NCBI GenBank assembly: GCA_021464525.1
Contig: JADRCO010000828.1
Span: forward strand, 1 to 25,863
Length of the DNA stretch: 25,863 nt
From: Rhizophagus sp. LPA8_4_AMF
Lineage: Eukaryota > Glomeromycota > Glomeromycetes > Glomerales > Glomeraceae
Direction of reading: 5' to 3'
Shown in pieces: positions 1 to 9,541 of the stretch. A program made the translations under genes and the position numbers. Each line of letters opens with the position of its first letter. Positions within the stretch are counted from its first letter, which is position 1. The notes below the pieces were generated by a model. The model had not been told where the DNA came from and searched no databases. It worked only from the letters and a program-made list of their open reading frames with translations.

Positions 1-34
1 ATCAAAGTGCAGTGCGTACGCACTGCACTTTGAT
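1..34. repeat. Perfect 34-bp palindrome at window edge
   Basis: The first 34 bases are a perfect inverted repeat with no spacer; the half-site is ATCAAAGTGCAGTGCGT. It is GC-richer than its surroundings and sits at the very edge, so the true repeat may extend outside the window. It could be a transposon end, a foldback element or a cruciform-forming site. No gene is attached to it. Confidence 0.85.
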
Positions 35-538
35 TATTAAAGACAATACTGCTTCGGATTTAAACAACTAAAGAAAAACAACTAAAAAAACTTAAAAAAT
101 ATAAATATAAGGAAATCAAAGAGCAATACCTTTAATTATTACTCTTTATTTATTTAGCATAAGATAATTACGTAATAATTTTGAATTTTTAAAATTTAGA
201 AATTACATAATCATATATAGATGTTAAAGTAACCCCGGTTAATTATAAAATTTAATAAAAAATAATTTCAAAATATAAAATATAAAAAATAATTTAATAA
301 AAAAAACTTTGAAAAAAAAAATTAATTTTTTTAAAAATAAATCTACTCCTCCTCTGTTTTGATTATTTCGGCCCTTTTAGAAATAAAATAAATATATTTT
401 ATTAGTACTAAAAAACTAATCATATGTGTAAAAGCTTTAGTAATGAGAATTCTTATTTTGCGACGGCCTGCTGCTTTTGATTGTAAATTTTAAAGATTAA
501 ACTTCCTTCCAAGTAAATATTGTAATCATGGGGCCAAA

Positions 539-715
539 CTATGTTATAATAGTAGGACCCAATTTTGGGATCAAAACTTGTCTTTCAACTTCCCTGCCAA
601 ATGAATCTTCCACAACCAGTTTTTTAAAAGTAACGACCGTATCATCATTAACAAAATATACTTTTGATGTTTCCTGATCTATTTTTTGAATCGTGCGCAA
701 ATTTGATTGTTCAAC
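539..715 (-). CDS. Possible terminal exon of an unrecognised protein
   Basis: On the minus strand a TTTTAG acceptor (ends at 716) is followed by an open frame of 58 codons closed by TAG at 541-539. The peptide has balanced, protein-like composition, for example VYFVNDDTVVTFKKLVVEDS and RQVLIPKLGPTIIT at the C-terminus, unlike random AT-rich translation. The codon just before the exon is a stop, so an upstream exon would have to be spliced in, and none was found confidently in the 200 bases upstream. I do not recognise the family. It may be the last exon of a gene or a fragment left by rearrangement. Confidence 0.35.
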   Translation of the reverse strand, partial: VEQSNLRTIQKIDQETSKVYFVNDDTVVTFKKLVVEDSFGREVERQVLIPKLGPTIIT

Positions 716-1810
716 CTAAAATTGCCAATATTTTCATGAACTTTCTTGTTTTTATGGAAAATTAACCGGCAAATGGGAGTCTCAAATATTTTAATAATTT
801 AGAAGACTTTTATTATAGAAATTTGTAATCAACTACTGAAGAATGAGCAGAGCTGAGGCATATTTATAACTATGTCGGTATATTTAATTCAATAAAAACT
901 ATATTATAACCGTTATCCGATTGTTGGATTTTGATTTCATCAATCATCAAATAAAGTTAACCATAGATCAGTAGAATGGCTGTTAAAAAGTAGGGTTGAA
1001 TTTCCAATTTTGAATAATTAAAAATATATATATATATATATTTAATTATTATCACTATTGTTAAAAAAAAATTGGACTTTGAATGAAAGTTTTATTTTAA
1101 CTGATGAAATAATAATAATTTCTATTGTATATCCGATATTCAATTTAATTCGGTGATTATGATAACGTACAATAAAGAATGCATTTACTAGTTAAAAAAA
1201 AATAAAACATCTAATGCATCATCTTATGAAGAGGGACATAAATAATGGGTTGAATTAAGGAAATTTATTGTTTTGTTAATGATAACAAAAAGAATAATTT
1301 GTTTTCACTTATTGTTAAACAATATTTTTACAAAGAACTTTTTCTTTAAGCTGATTTCTACAATGATCTTGAATGAAATTATTAAACTAAGTAACACAGC
1401 TACATCATAAACACGTTTAAATTTGTTATTAAAAGCGTTAGTTTTAGCAATATTTACAGCAGTAACATCGTCTTCAAAAATTAATGTAAAATACTGTACA
1501 ATAATTCCGACGCATCATGATAATCATATTCATATTTGAATGAAGTTGAGGGAAATGTGTTTCATAACAACTTGAAAACAGATAGAACTTTGATTAAAAC
1601 CTTTTAATAAAATAATAAAGAATAAAAAATAGTCCATGATTTAATCATATTTGGCAATTGTACCTAGATCAATAAAGCAGAGTAACATTCACGTCACTCT
1701 TTTATGTAAAGCATAAAACGCAATCACAGAACTGAACGTTTTTTATTTGCCCAAAAAAAAAATTTATAGTTTTTTTGATTTATCGATATACACTTAACAG
1801 ATATATTTAT
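716..1810. other. AT-rich intergenic stretch
   Basis: No open frame of protein-like composition is seen on either strand. It contains a short (TA)n microsatellite at about 1024-1041 and many A/T runs. Nothing else can be supported. Confidence 0.6.
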
Positions 1811-1885
1811 TTATTCCACGGGTATCAATGATTTTCCCGGCGCAGCCGTGAAATCATTGATATTCATGGTTATCCCGTGGAATAA
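1811..1885. repeat. Nested inverted repeat (foldback)
   Basis: The outer arms TTATTCCACGGG (1811-1822) and CCCGTGGAATAA (1874-1885) are exact complements. Inside them TATCAATGATTT (1823-1834) pairs exactly with AAATCATTGATA (1851-1862), around a GC-rich loop. A partial further copy of the CCACGG motif follows at about 1896. It resembles a small foldback element or MITE remnant; a structured RNA is less likely because nothing suggests transcription. Confidence 0.75.
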
Positions 1886-2049
1886 CTGGTTTATACCACG
1901 GAGACTAACGTCCCGTATATAATTTTAAACTATTGATAGACTTTTTAGCTTATCCATTTTAAGTAAATATCACCCATAAAAATATCAAGAAGAAAAATCA
2001 CGGACGACTTATTAGGAAACGTAATGTTAAACTTTAATTTATTGCTGTT

Positions 2050-2756
2050 ATTATCGCTGTTTTCAATTTAGTGCGATCAGCATGGTTGTGTAACTATGTA
2101 ACTATAAGGAAATCTACTCCGATTTCCTTCAATTTTTTACAAAGGCTTCTAATAAAACTTCTTGGTTAGGTCTGATTAGTTGTGACTATCCTTGGATTTC
2201 TCAAAGTATTTACAATAAACTGCATATTTACAAAGTTAAAAGTGTAATATTTACCAAGTAAGAGCTGGTTTTCAAGCTATGAAGTTTTGTAGATTTCCTT
2301 GATTCTCTTTAAATAATTTTTTTTTTTTGATAATTTAACATAGAAAAAATATTATATTTATAATTTATTGGTTCTATATAGCTAGAAAAATTATTTATTA
2401 TCAACTTTTACTTATGTATTATAAGGTCTTTAGACATAACAAACAGTTTTATTTTCTAAAGTATATTTTTTTTCGTTCGAAATTAATCACATGATAAAAA
2501 TAATTTTATTGGTTAACAATGTTTCTTATTGTTGCCATATGGGCCGATTTGACGCATCATACCAATAGTAACCAATTCCCATTTACTATGAAATTATCAC
2601 ATGCAATGCGTCAAATCCGCCCATATGCGGTACGCGTTATAAAAGAATTTATTGGCTTTTCAATGTTGATCATCACATGAAATATTAAATACCGATTTCC
2701 TTAATGTGATACAGCCTAAAATTGCCTGATCGCACTAAATTGAAAATGGCGATAAT
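2050..2756. mobile_element. 0.7-kb element with 31-bp terminal inverted repeats
   Basis: Bases 2050-2080 and 2726-2756 are inverted copies matching at 29 of 31 positions; the core shared by both is TTTTCAATTTAGTGCGATCAG minus its last base. Weaker complementarity continues inward (AAGGAAATC near both ends). There is no transposase open frame inside, so it is best read as a non-autonomous DNA transposon (MITE-like). A second inverted repeat lies inside it at 2534-2628. No clear target-site duplication is visible. It ends about 85 bp from the 3' end of the kinase gene. Confidence 0.6.
2534..2628. repeat. Internal inverted repeat within the 2050-2756 element
   Basis: GCCATATGGGCCGATTTGACG at 2534 onward, less its last base, pairs with 2606-2628 (ATGCGTCAAATCCGCCCATA then TGC) with about one mismatch and one indel over 23 bp. 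The arms are separated by about 48 bp. It may be a second foldback inserted into the larger element. Confidence 0.65.
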
Positions 2757-2840
2757 TCTAAATTCGAATATGCAGAATATGCAGGTGATGCATGCCGTAT
2801 AATAATAAGAAAAAATTAATTAGATTAACATCTCATGTTA

Positions 2841-4437
2841 TCAGTTTGGAAAATGCAAGGGCATACTTGTATAATATGCTTCTGGATGTATTTTTGAGAG
2901 AGAAATGTTTTCAGAAAATGAAGAAATGTTCTCAAATCTCTTTTCCTCAGCAATATTATACTCGTCCCAAATCTTTGAAGGATTTGAACCGTCACATATT
3001 AAACTAATCCATTCTCCTAATTTTTCATTTAAATAAGATGCCGTAGGGCGTTTTTCTGGATCATTATCCCAACATTGTTGCATCAATTCTGCATAAAATT
3101 TAGGGGCATCATCAGGGATTTCAAGTCTTTTACCGTCACAAATATCCTTTGCCAAATTAATATCATGTGCTCTGTTATACCAAGATCCTTTTCCAGTTGC
3201 AAGAGTATTCATAATAATGCCAAATGAATATATATCAGAAGCTTTATTATAATTATCACCACGCAAAACTTCTGGGGCAACATATGGCAAAACCCCATAT
3301 CCTTGAATCGAACTGTTATTTAAATCATTATCACATGGTCCATGAAGACCCACATCAGCGATACGAGCTTCTATAGAATCCTTTTTGTCTTCGACAAGTA
3401 AATTTCCTCCGTGAAGATTTCCGTGTATTTTTCCTTCAGAATGAATTCTTTCAAGACCTTCAGCGATTGCCCATAATATATCGATCATGTCTATCCAAGA
3501 AAGAATTCCGTTACAATCATCGAGATATTGATAAAGATTTCCATTCTCATAATACCTCATTACAATCATATAACTGGATGTTGGATCTTTTGTAATACCG
3601 AATGCGTCAGCTAATGAAGTAGATAGTAAACATTTATGATATGATATAATCTATCAAGAAAAAGAAAGGTAAATACGATATTATATATAATCTTAAGTAA
3701 ATAAAGGAAATTGTAATCGATCGCATATATATTGTAACGCCGTTTTTATCAAGCTGTAACTTGGCATATATTATACTGTAAATAATACAAAATCATTTAA
3801 TTATATGCAGGTTTGAAATGTGATCGGCTGGAATAATAATAAAATAAATATAATCTGACATCATCATTAATAATTATTCCATTTACAGAAATAAAAAAAA
3901 GCATTTTCTTAAAAAAATCCAGCATTCAATTATTAATTTATTCGAAAGCTTTAAATTCACGATATAAAATAGTTACCTGATTAATGTAAGAACTTGAAAT
4001 TTTTTGTGAGTTATTAAGACGTTTCAAAGCAACTTTCATTGGCCCAGCTCGAGTCCATTCTTGCGCACCATCGTCCCAAATCCACCTAGGTCCATCCATC
4101 CAAAGGGCTGAATAGACACTACTAAATTTACCCGTACCAATATATTTAATTAATTCGAAATTCTCAAAAGGGATCCATTCTAGGTAATCACAAACTTGAG
4201 TAGCGTTTAGTTGAGTGTAACGAATTAATACGTCGATCTTTCTATTTCCTGACGTCCAATAGAGAAAGTTTTCTTTCATAGTATTAGTTTCGCATCCCAA
4301 ACACCATCCAAAAGAAATCCGAGGTTTGCTGCATTTGGGACAACAATCTTTCAATACTTTCGAGGTGAACTTAATTTCTTGTTTATAATTAATATTATTA
4401 ATATCGAAATCAATTTCTTTGGTGGCATACTCTATCG
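2841..4437 (-). CDS. C-terminal module: zinc ribbon plus TKL-type pseudokinase
   Basis: Exons are 4437-3977 and 3650-2841. The donor follows ...SSYINQ and the acceptor is CTTTCTTTTTCTTGATAG; the intron is 326 nt, much longer than the others. In the fused model this is residues 518-940. The zinc ribbon is CPKC (Cys550, 553) and CLGC (Cys563, 566). The glycine loop is IGTGKFSSVY, and the ATP lysine is about Lys656 in VALK. The catalytic loop reads IHGNLHGGN: the catalytic Asp is Asn749 (codon AAT at 3419-3417), while Asn754, Asp770 (ADVG) and APE (796-798) remain. The C-terminal tail, with ICDGSNPSKIWDEY and HPEAYYTS, is typical of these fungal kinases and is followed by TAA. Binding of nucleotide without catalysis is the simplest reading. 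Confidence 0.85.
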
Positions 4438-6352
4438 CTATGTTCAAAAAATAAAAAGAAAATTCAGTAATAAAATTAATAATCATTAGATACTATAACT
4501 ACTTACCATTATTATAAGATTGAGTAAAAATCGCATTAATATCTAATTCAATTTCTTTCGTCAAGTAGTCTAAAAAAAAATATAACATTTAGATTACTGT
4601 TAAAACTGTAAATTCGATACACATTGAAAATGTTATTTACCTTTATTCTCATTTTCACGCAATTTTATTCTTTTATAATATTGGTCTAGAAAATATTTAA
4701 ATTAATAAACATTGGTTCATGTTTTACTAGCTAAAAAAAAATAAAATTTGAATTTTATTGTACCATTTTCATTTATGTCTTCAATTCCAAGTCCTTTTTT
4801 AGCTTTAAACGAAATGATTAATAATGACTCAAACAATCTATTAAATAATAAACAAATGAATAAATTACCAGTGAATATTGCATTATTGTTCCTACCATAA
4901 TAATAAAATGGATCTATGTAGTTGTTTAAAATGAAATAAAGTTAAAATTTTTATTACAATAAAAGAATTTTATATCATGAATTTGTTTACCAATTTCTGA
5001 GTTGGTGGATTGACTCCTTAGAGATATTGCAGGTTTAATCAGACAACTTAAAGGTCTACTCATATAAATGGCACTTGGATTATCTATTAATATAGGTCCA
5101 ATATCCGATGATTTTGTAATTTTAGTCGGAGTTTCATTATATTTTTCGTTAATATGCATATAATTAATTTTCCAAAGAATGCTATTAGCTGTTGGTCTTT
5201 GATTTGGATCGGAATGCCAGCATTTTTTCATTAATTCGACATATCCTTCAGGTGCATTTGTAACGATTGGTGGTCGCAAACCATCACATATATCAATAAT
5301 AAGATCCGTATCATGACTCCGATCCCAAAAAGTTCTTCTACCTGTCATAAACTCCCACATAATCATTCCAAAACTATATATATCTGAAGCTTCACTATAT
5401 TTTCGTCTTAGAAGAGTTTCCGGTGCCATATAAGGTATAATACCATAATTTTCATTATTATCTGTGGATTCAGTTGCAGATTTACTTATTCCCAAATCAC
5501 CTATATGTGGAATTTTACCTTTATTAAAAAAGATATTTCCACTATGTAAATCTCTGTGGATAATGTCTGAGCTATGTATATTTTCAAGTCCACTTATTAT
5601 ATTATGTAATTTATACAACTTTGTTGCCCAATTAATGTTAAAAAAGTCATTACTTAAATAATGTATCAAATCACCTGAATCATAATATGGCATAATAATC
5701 ATAACCTCTTTGGTAATAGAGTCTTGAGTAATTCCAAAATACTTATTAATGTATCTTCTATGTATGTTTTCATTTTTAAAAATCCGAGAAAATACCTTGA
5801 GCTAATTAAGATATCGTTAATTTTTCTTAATCGTTATATTGAAGATTTAAAATATTGTGTGTACTGTACCTCATTCAGTTGCTTGGGTGTAATGTTTTTA
5901 GAATTATTAAGTTTTTTAAGTACAACGGTATAATTATAATCACGAGCAATATTCCAACCATTATGTTTGATCTTATGCCAATTATTGATTGGACCATTAA
6001 CCCAAGTAGCTTTAAAAATTTCACTAAATCCTCCTTCGGCAATAAATTCTATATTTGTGAATTGATCATAAGGAACAAACTCCAATATCCAATCACTCGC
6101 TATTCCCCTATAAGAATTAACTTGTGCATATCTGATAAAATCGTCAATAATTTTGTTTCCACTTTGATCAAACTTAAGTATTATCTCTTTAATATAACAC
6201 AAAAAACAAATTTGGTGATTTACGTTAATGAATATTCTCATTCCATTACATTTATTACATTTCTTATATTCGGATAGCTTTGTTTTGTATATTGTGGGTC
6301 GTCTTAAAAACATATCCTTTGATAATAAAAGGTCAATTTTATGTTCATCCAT
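2841..6352 (-). CDS. Candidate dual-kinase gene: kinase plus pseudokinase, seven exons
   Basis: Model (minus strand): 6352-5870, 5801-4991, 4913-4764, 4685-4641, 4569-4507, 4437-3977 and 3650-2841. Introns are 68, 77, 78, 71, 69 and 326 nt, all GT-AG. Total coding length is 2823 nt, giving 940 residues plus stop with every phase matching. The order is zinc ribbon, kinase A, linker made of three short phase-1 exons, zinc ribbon, kinase B. No in-frame Met is found in the linker exons or before the second zinc ribbon, which favours one gene. The alternative is two tandem genes, with the second using an unseen first exon or the in-frame ATG at 4486 inside a predicted intron. The start at 6352 (MDEHKID) has A at -3 and a TATATATA about 50 bp upstream. 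Exon coordinates are inferred by eye. Confidence 0.55.
4507..4913 (-). CDS. Linker micro-exons between the two kinase modules
   Basis: Three candidate exons lie here: 4913-4764 (150 nt), 4685-4641 (45 nt) and 4569-4507 (63 nt). Each length is a multiple of three and each is bounded by phase-1 introns with good GT and TAG signals. They encode a segment with FYYYGRNNNAIF and KKGLGIEDINEN, then QYYKRIKLRENENK, then YLTKEIELDINAIF. The last resembles the start of the next exon (YATKEIDFDINNI), so the 63-nt exon looks like a duplication of it. If kinase B is a separate gene, some of these exons would form its 5' end, but none supplies an in-frame Met. Symmetric phase-1 exons can be skipped or repeated without breaking the frame. 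Confidence 0.5.
4991..6352 (-). CDS. N-terminal module: zinc-ribbon TKL-type protein kinase, catalytically complete
   Basis: Exons are 6352-5870 and 5801-4991 with a 68-nt intron (donor GTACAG, acceptor ATTAG), giving residues 1-431. A CxxC...CxxC ribbon uses Cys32, 35, 49 and 52. The glycine loop is IAEGGFSEIF (about 104-113), and the ATP lysine is Lys146 in VVLK. The catalytic loop HRDLHSGN has Asp245 and Asn250, the metal-binding Asp263 lies in GDLG (a DFG variant), and APE is at 287-289. Subdomain XI has CW-x5-QRP. It should phosphorylate Ser/Thr or Tyr, probably in the cytosol, since no signal peptide or membrane segment is seen. The family is massively expanded in arbuscular mycorrhizal fungi and its substrates are unknown. 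Without splicing the frame would read on to a stop at 4926. Confidence 0.88.
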
Positions 6353-7241
6353 TTTTTCTAAGAAAAATATTTATTCGTAACGCTCAAGAAAAAATTCTGA
6401 TCTATATATATTTCTCCTCCAATAAAATTTATCGATGAGAATTTTTTTCTATTTTCCTGCAAGGAATGAACGTATAGAATATTTCGCGAGTTCACAATCT
6501 AGAAATTCATTTTAGAAGATTACTTTGATGTTGATGGAGTTCTTGTCGGGAATTCTATAGATGTGGAGTAATGTAGGACAGATTGTAATGTGGTACAATT
6601 TATATGTTAAACAATCAATTTTTGTTCTTTGTTATTTATTTATTGTCAGTAAACACATACAGTACATTATTTATAGTCTACTACAAGTAAATATGTAACT
6701 GATAAACAAAAATGTGTATAGCAACCACAAGGGGTTAAGCGCCGGTTAAACAACTACAAGTTGTAATTACTCCCAAAAAATTCATCTGGTTATCACATAT
6801 CACATGATTGTTATTTCAGCAATGATAAACGGTGTAGTGACTATCCTTACATAGTGCGCAGTATTATGTGTGGGGATCGGCATGATAAGTGTTTAATTTT
6901 TAGAATGTATTTTCGTGTAACCTCCGTAATGAGGCTAAACTATTTTTTTCAAGGATAATAAGGATAATCAGATGACATTTATTTGCTTTGGGGATATGGA
7001 AACCAGGTGTTCGCTCCTGAGTCATGAGTATAAACTGACATCATATGTAATGTTTAGTATTACATAGTTCTTAAGTTGGAAGTTTATTTTGGGGTTTGTG
7101 TTCAAGGGAAAAGATATATATTTGTATAAGATAACCAAAGCATACTAATAAATTTAATTGTCAAGCTTTTGCTCAAGAAAATGAATTGTTCCGCAATTGC
7201 AGGTCGTAGGTGGCAGATGCGACCCTACAACGGTTATGTTA
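6353..7241. other. Intergenic region upstream of the kinase gene
   Basis: There is no supported gene. Near the kinase start, a TATATATA run at 6402-6410 lies about 50 bp upstream of the ATG on the minus strand and could be a TATA element. The remainder is AT-rich with scattered TCACATGA-like sites. Confidence 0.45.
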
Positions 7242-7284
7242 CCTGTTACCACCACTTTCCGTTTAATCACGTGATAGTAACAGG
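7242..7284. repeat. Inverted repeat enclosing an ATCACGTGAT palindrome
   Basis: CCTGTTAC (7242-7249) pairs with GTAACAGG (7277-7284). The perfect palindrome ATCACGTGAT sits at 7266-7275. The CACGTG core is the classic site for basic helix-loop-helix factors in fungi, so a regulatory role is possible but not shown. Confidence 0.5.
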
Positions 7285-7450
7285 ATAAGGTGTACGCTTT
7301 AAATGAAGGAACAATGTATATGTGTAAAGAATGTATGTTTTATTAATACACAATAAAATTCATACAATGGAAATAAAATAATAATGAAATAAATAATAAA
7401 ATAAACAATAAAAACGAATACTAATAAAAGACAACAATAAAAAAACGAAA

Positions 7451-7570
7451 CTAATATTGCTTCCTCAGCCGGCGATCTGCAATATGTCTTAAGAAAACTA
7501 TCGAATTATCAACTGTTTCTAAAACCATTCGTCCTTCCTCTTGTTCGATTGCCGGAAAATATCGAAATTG
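7451..7570 (-). pseudogene. Terminal-exon fragment of an unrecognised protein
   Basis: A minus-strand frame of 39 codons ends in TAG (7453-7451) and has clear protein-like composition, including FPAIEQEEGRMVLETVDNSI and FLRHIADRRLRKQY. Upstream the frame runs into an AT-rich imperfect repeat of TATAAGTTATAT units (about 7571-7675) and a stop, with no convincing acceptor. It is best read as the 3' end of a gene whose upstream part was replaced by repeat expansion. The family is not recognised. Confidence 0.35.
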
Positions 7571-7675
7571 GATATAAGTTATATAAAATATAAGTTACAT
7601 CTACTATAAGTTATATCTAATAAAAGTATATCTAATATAAGTTAAATAATATATAAGTTATATAAAATATAACTT
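7571..7675. repeat. Imperfect TATAAGTTATAT repeat tract
   Basis: Variants of ATAAGTTATAT and AAGTATATCTAAT recur about six to seven times in about 105 bp. It directly abuts the 5' side of the exon fragment at 7451-7570. Confidence 0.55.
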
Positions 7676-9223
7676 AATCGACATATCGGACCGTCTTGTG
7701 TGCACCCAAATAACGTATGATCATCACATGACTGATGGTCTTTGTAACAGTTATAACTACAAAAATAAATTTTTTACTTGTAGTTTGTATTGAAATCTCT
7801 ATTATAAAAATAAATAACAAATGATAAATTATTCAACTTTCAGAAGATATTAAACATTTCAAAATTAGTGCATTTTATTGCGAAAATCACAAAAAAAAGT
7901 AACCGTTTATCGTTGCGCAATCACAATTATGTAATATGTGACATTTATTTGGAATTTAAGCTCTTCCTAGTCATTAAGTCATTAAATCTATTAATATAAA
8001 TTATTTCATGAGCATAATATAAAATGTAAAAAAACATTCTTCGAAACGATTATAAAAAACTGACTTCGTATAAACAAGCAAAATTCTTAGTATACACATT
8101 ATAAATAAATGTTTTTATAGTAAGTTATATGTTAAATTCATATTGATGTTCACTACCCGCAAAGTATCTATAAGATTTAATTTTAAATGTTATAAGCAAC
8201 AAGCTAAATTACCTCAAACTCATGTCAGGTAAGTAAACATAGAATTATGCACGAAAGATTATAATGTATACACTAATTATATAAATATCCGTAATAATAA
8301 TGTTAAGTTATAGTAAATAAATACGCTTAAAAAATAAAAACGAATTATACCTGTTAAAAGTCGATTTTTTTATCAGTCGCAATCATTGATTTATTCCTCC
8401 AAAAGCTTTTTACTTGCTCAGGGATTATTTCCAATAGAACAATGCATTTCGCTATGAAAATTAGATTTTTATGATTAACTAAATTATAATTTAAATATTA
8501 AAATTTCAAATTTTTTCATAGAATCATGAATTTATTATGATAATAAATTTTACTCGAAATTGATGATGAATGTTCAGTTATTATCAAAGTTCCTCGAATT
8601 ATTTACAATTTTGCAAAAATAAGTTTTATAAAAATATATAGCAAGTTACTTTAAAAATAAAATCTAACCAAGTATAGTACAGATGATAAATTTCACTTTG
8701 ATCGAGACTGCACATTATTAGTGTTAAAAATAGTGCACAGAGCGAAAAGAAGCCTGAGCTACCATGTAAAAAAAGTCGATCCGTTTTTTATATTCCATCT
8801 TTTTTCCGAAAAAGGCTCATATTTCTGGAATTAATAACCTTATATTACGGAATTTATCGAATTATTTACATTTTCCGTCGGGAAAGGCTCATTTTTACGG
8901 AGTTTTTACAGAAATAACGGATAAAATTTTTTATAGGGCTATTGAGAGCTACAATTATCATAAAAATTTTTCCGGCATAAAAAAAAATTACAAGAAACTG
9001 GCGTTAATATTAATAAGTGTGTAATATGATTTTTGTTAACGTTATCATTAATCGACAATGAATATGACATTTCGGATAACATTTTATTATTACGCGAATG
9101 AAGTGATGTTTTGAGTTTGATTAAATGTTATAATCTAAATTATTTAAGAATAGTTATTATTAAATAATTTTTTTATTTCAATAAAAAAAAATAAAAAACA
9201 AACGAAAATTATAAAACGCGCCA
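7676..9223. other. AT-rich intergenic stretch
   Basis: No supported gene is seen. Two similar segments containing TTTCCG...AAAGGCTCAT occur at about 8807-8821 and 8873-8892, suggesting a small local duplication. Nothing else can be supported. Confidence 0.5.
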
Positions 9224-9541
9224 TAGCGCTCAACACCATAGCAATTGATTTATGTGTTTTTTATTTGTTACTTTAACTTTTATTCCATATTATTAGTAGA
9301 TTGGCTTCTATTAATATAATAATTATATTTCGCTTTGCAGTATTTAATTCTGCAGCATATACTTCTGTTATATTCTTATAAGATTTTTCGATTTTTTTTT
9401 TATTTTACAATATTTGCAATTTAAAGAAAAAAAGTACTAATTAAATCTTTTTTCTGCCCATTTTCAAGGGTGCAGAGCAATTTTAATTAGTAGTTTGGAC
9501 CATAGTTTTTGAGAAAACGTACACTATGGCGTTGAGCGTTA
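9224..9541. mobile_element. MITE-like element with 18-bp inverted ends beginning in TA
   Basis: The left end TAGCGCTCAACACCATAG (9224-9241) and the right end CTATGGCGTTGAGCGTTA (9524-9541) are inverted copies matching at 16 of 18 positions. The outermost base pair at each side is TA, as expected for a Tc1/mariner-type target duplication. The 318-bp interior has no coding frame and is very AT-rich. This fits a non-autonomous element. Confidence 0.55.

Noticed and set aside
2792-3007. Plus-strand open frame of 71 codons
   Set aside because: It overlaps the kinase C-terminal exon on the opposite strand and encodes nothing recognisable.
4438-4486. ATG at 4486 as the start of the second kinase gene (leading to MIINFITEFSF)
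   Set aside because: The stretch reads as the 3' half of a 69-nt intron with GTAAGT donor and CATAG acceptor, and the splice joins two related exons in phase. It is kept only as an alternative start.
4926-4990. Direct C-terminal extension of kinase A to a stop at 4926
   Set aside because: The frame there becomes low-complexity (FFYCNKNFNFISF) directly after a GTAAAC donor, and splicing to 4913 keeps the frame open into the linker exons.
5855-6277. Plus-strand open frame of 140 codons
   Set aside because: It lies entirely opposite the first kinase exon and shows no domain content.
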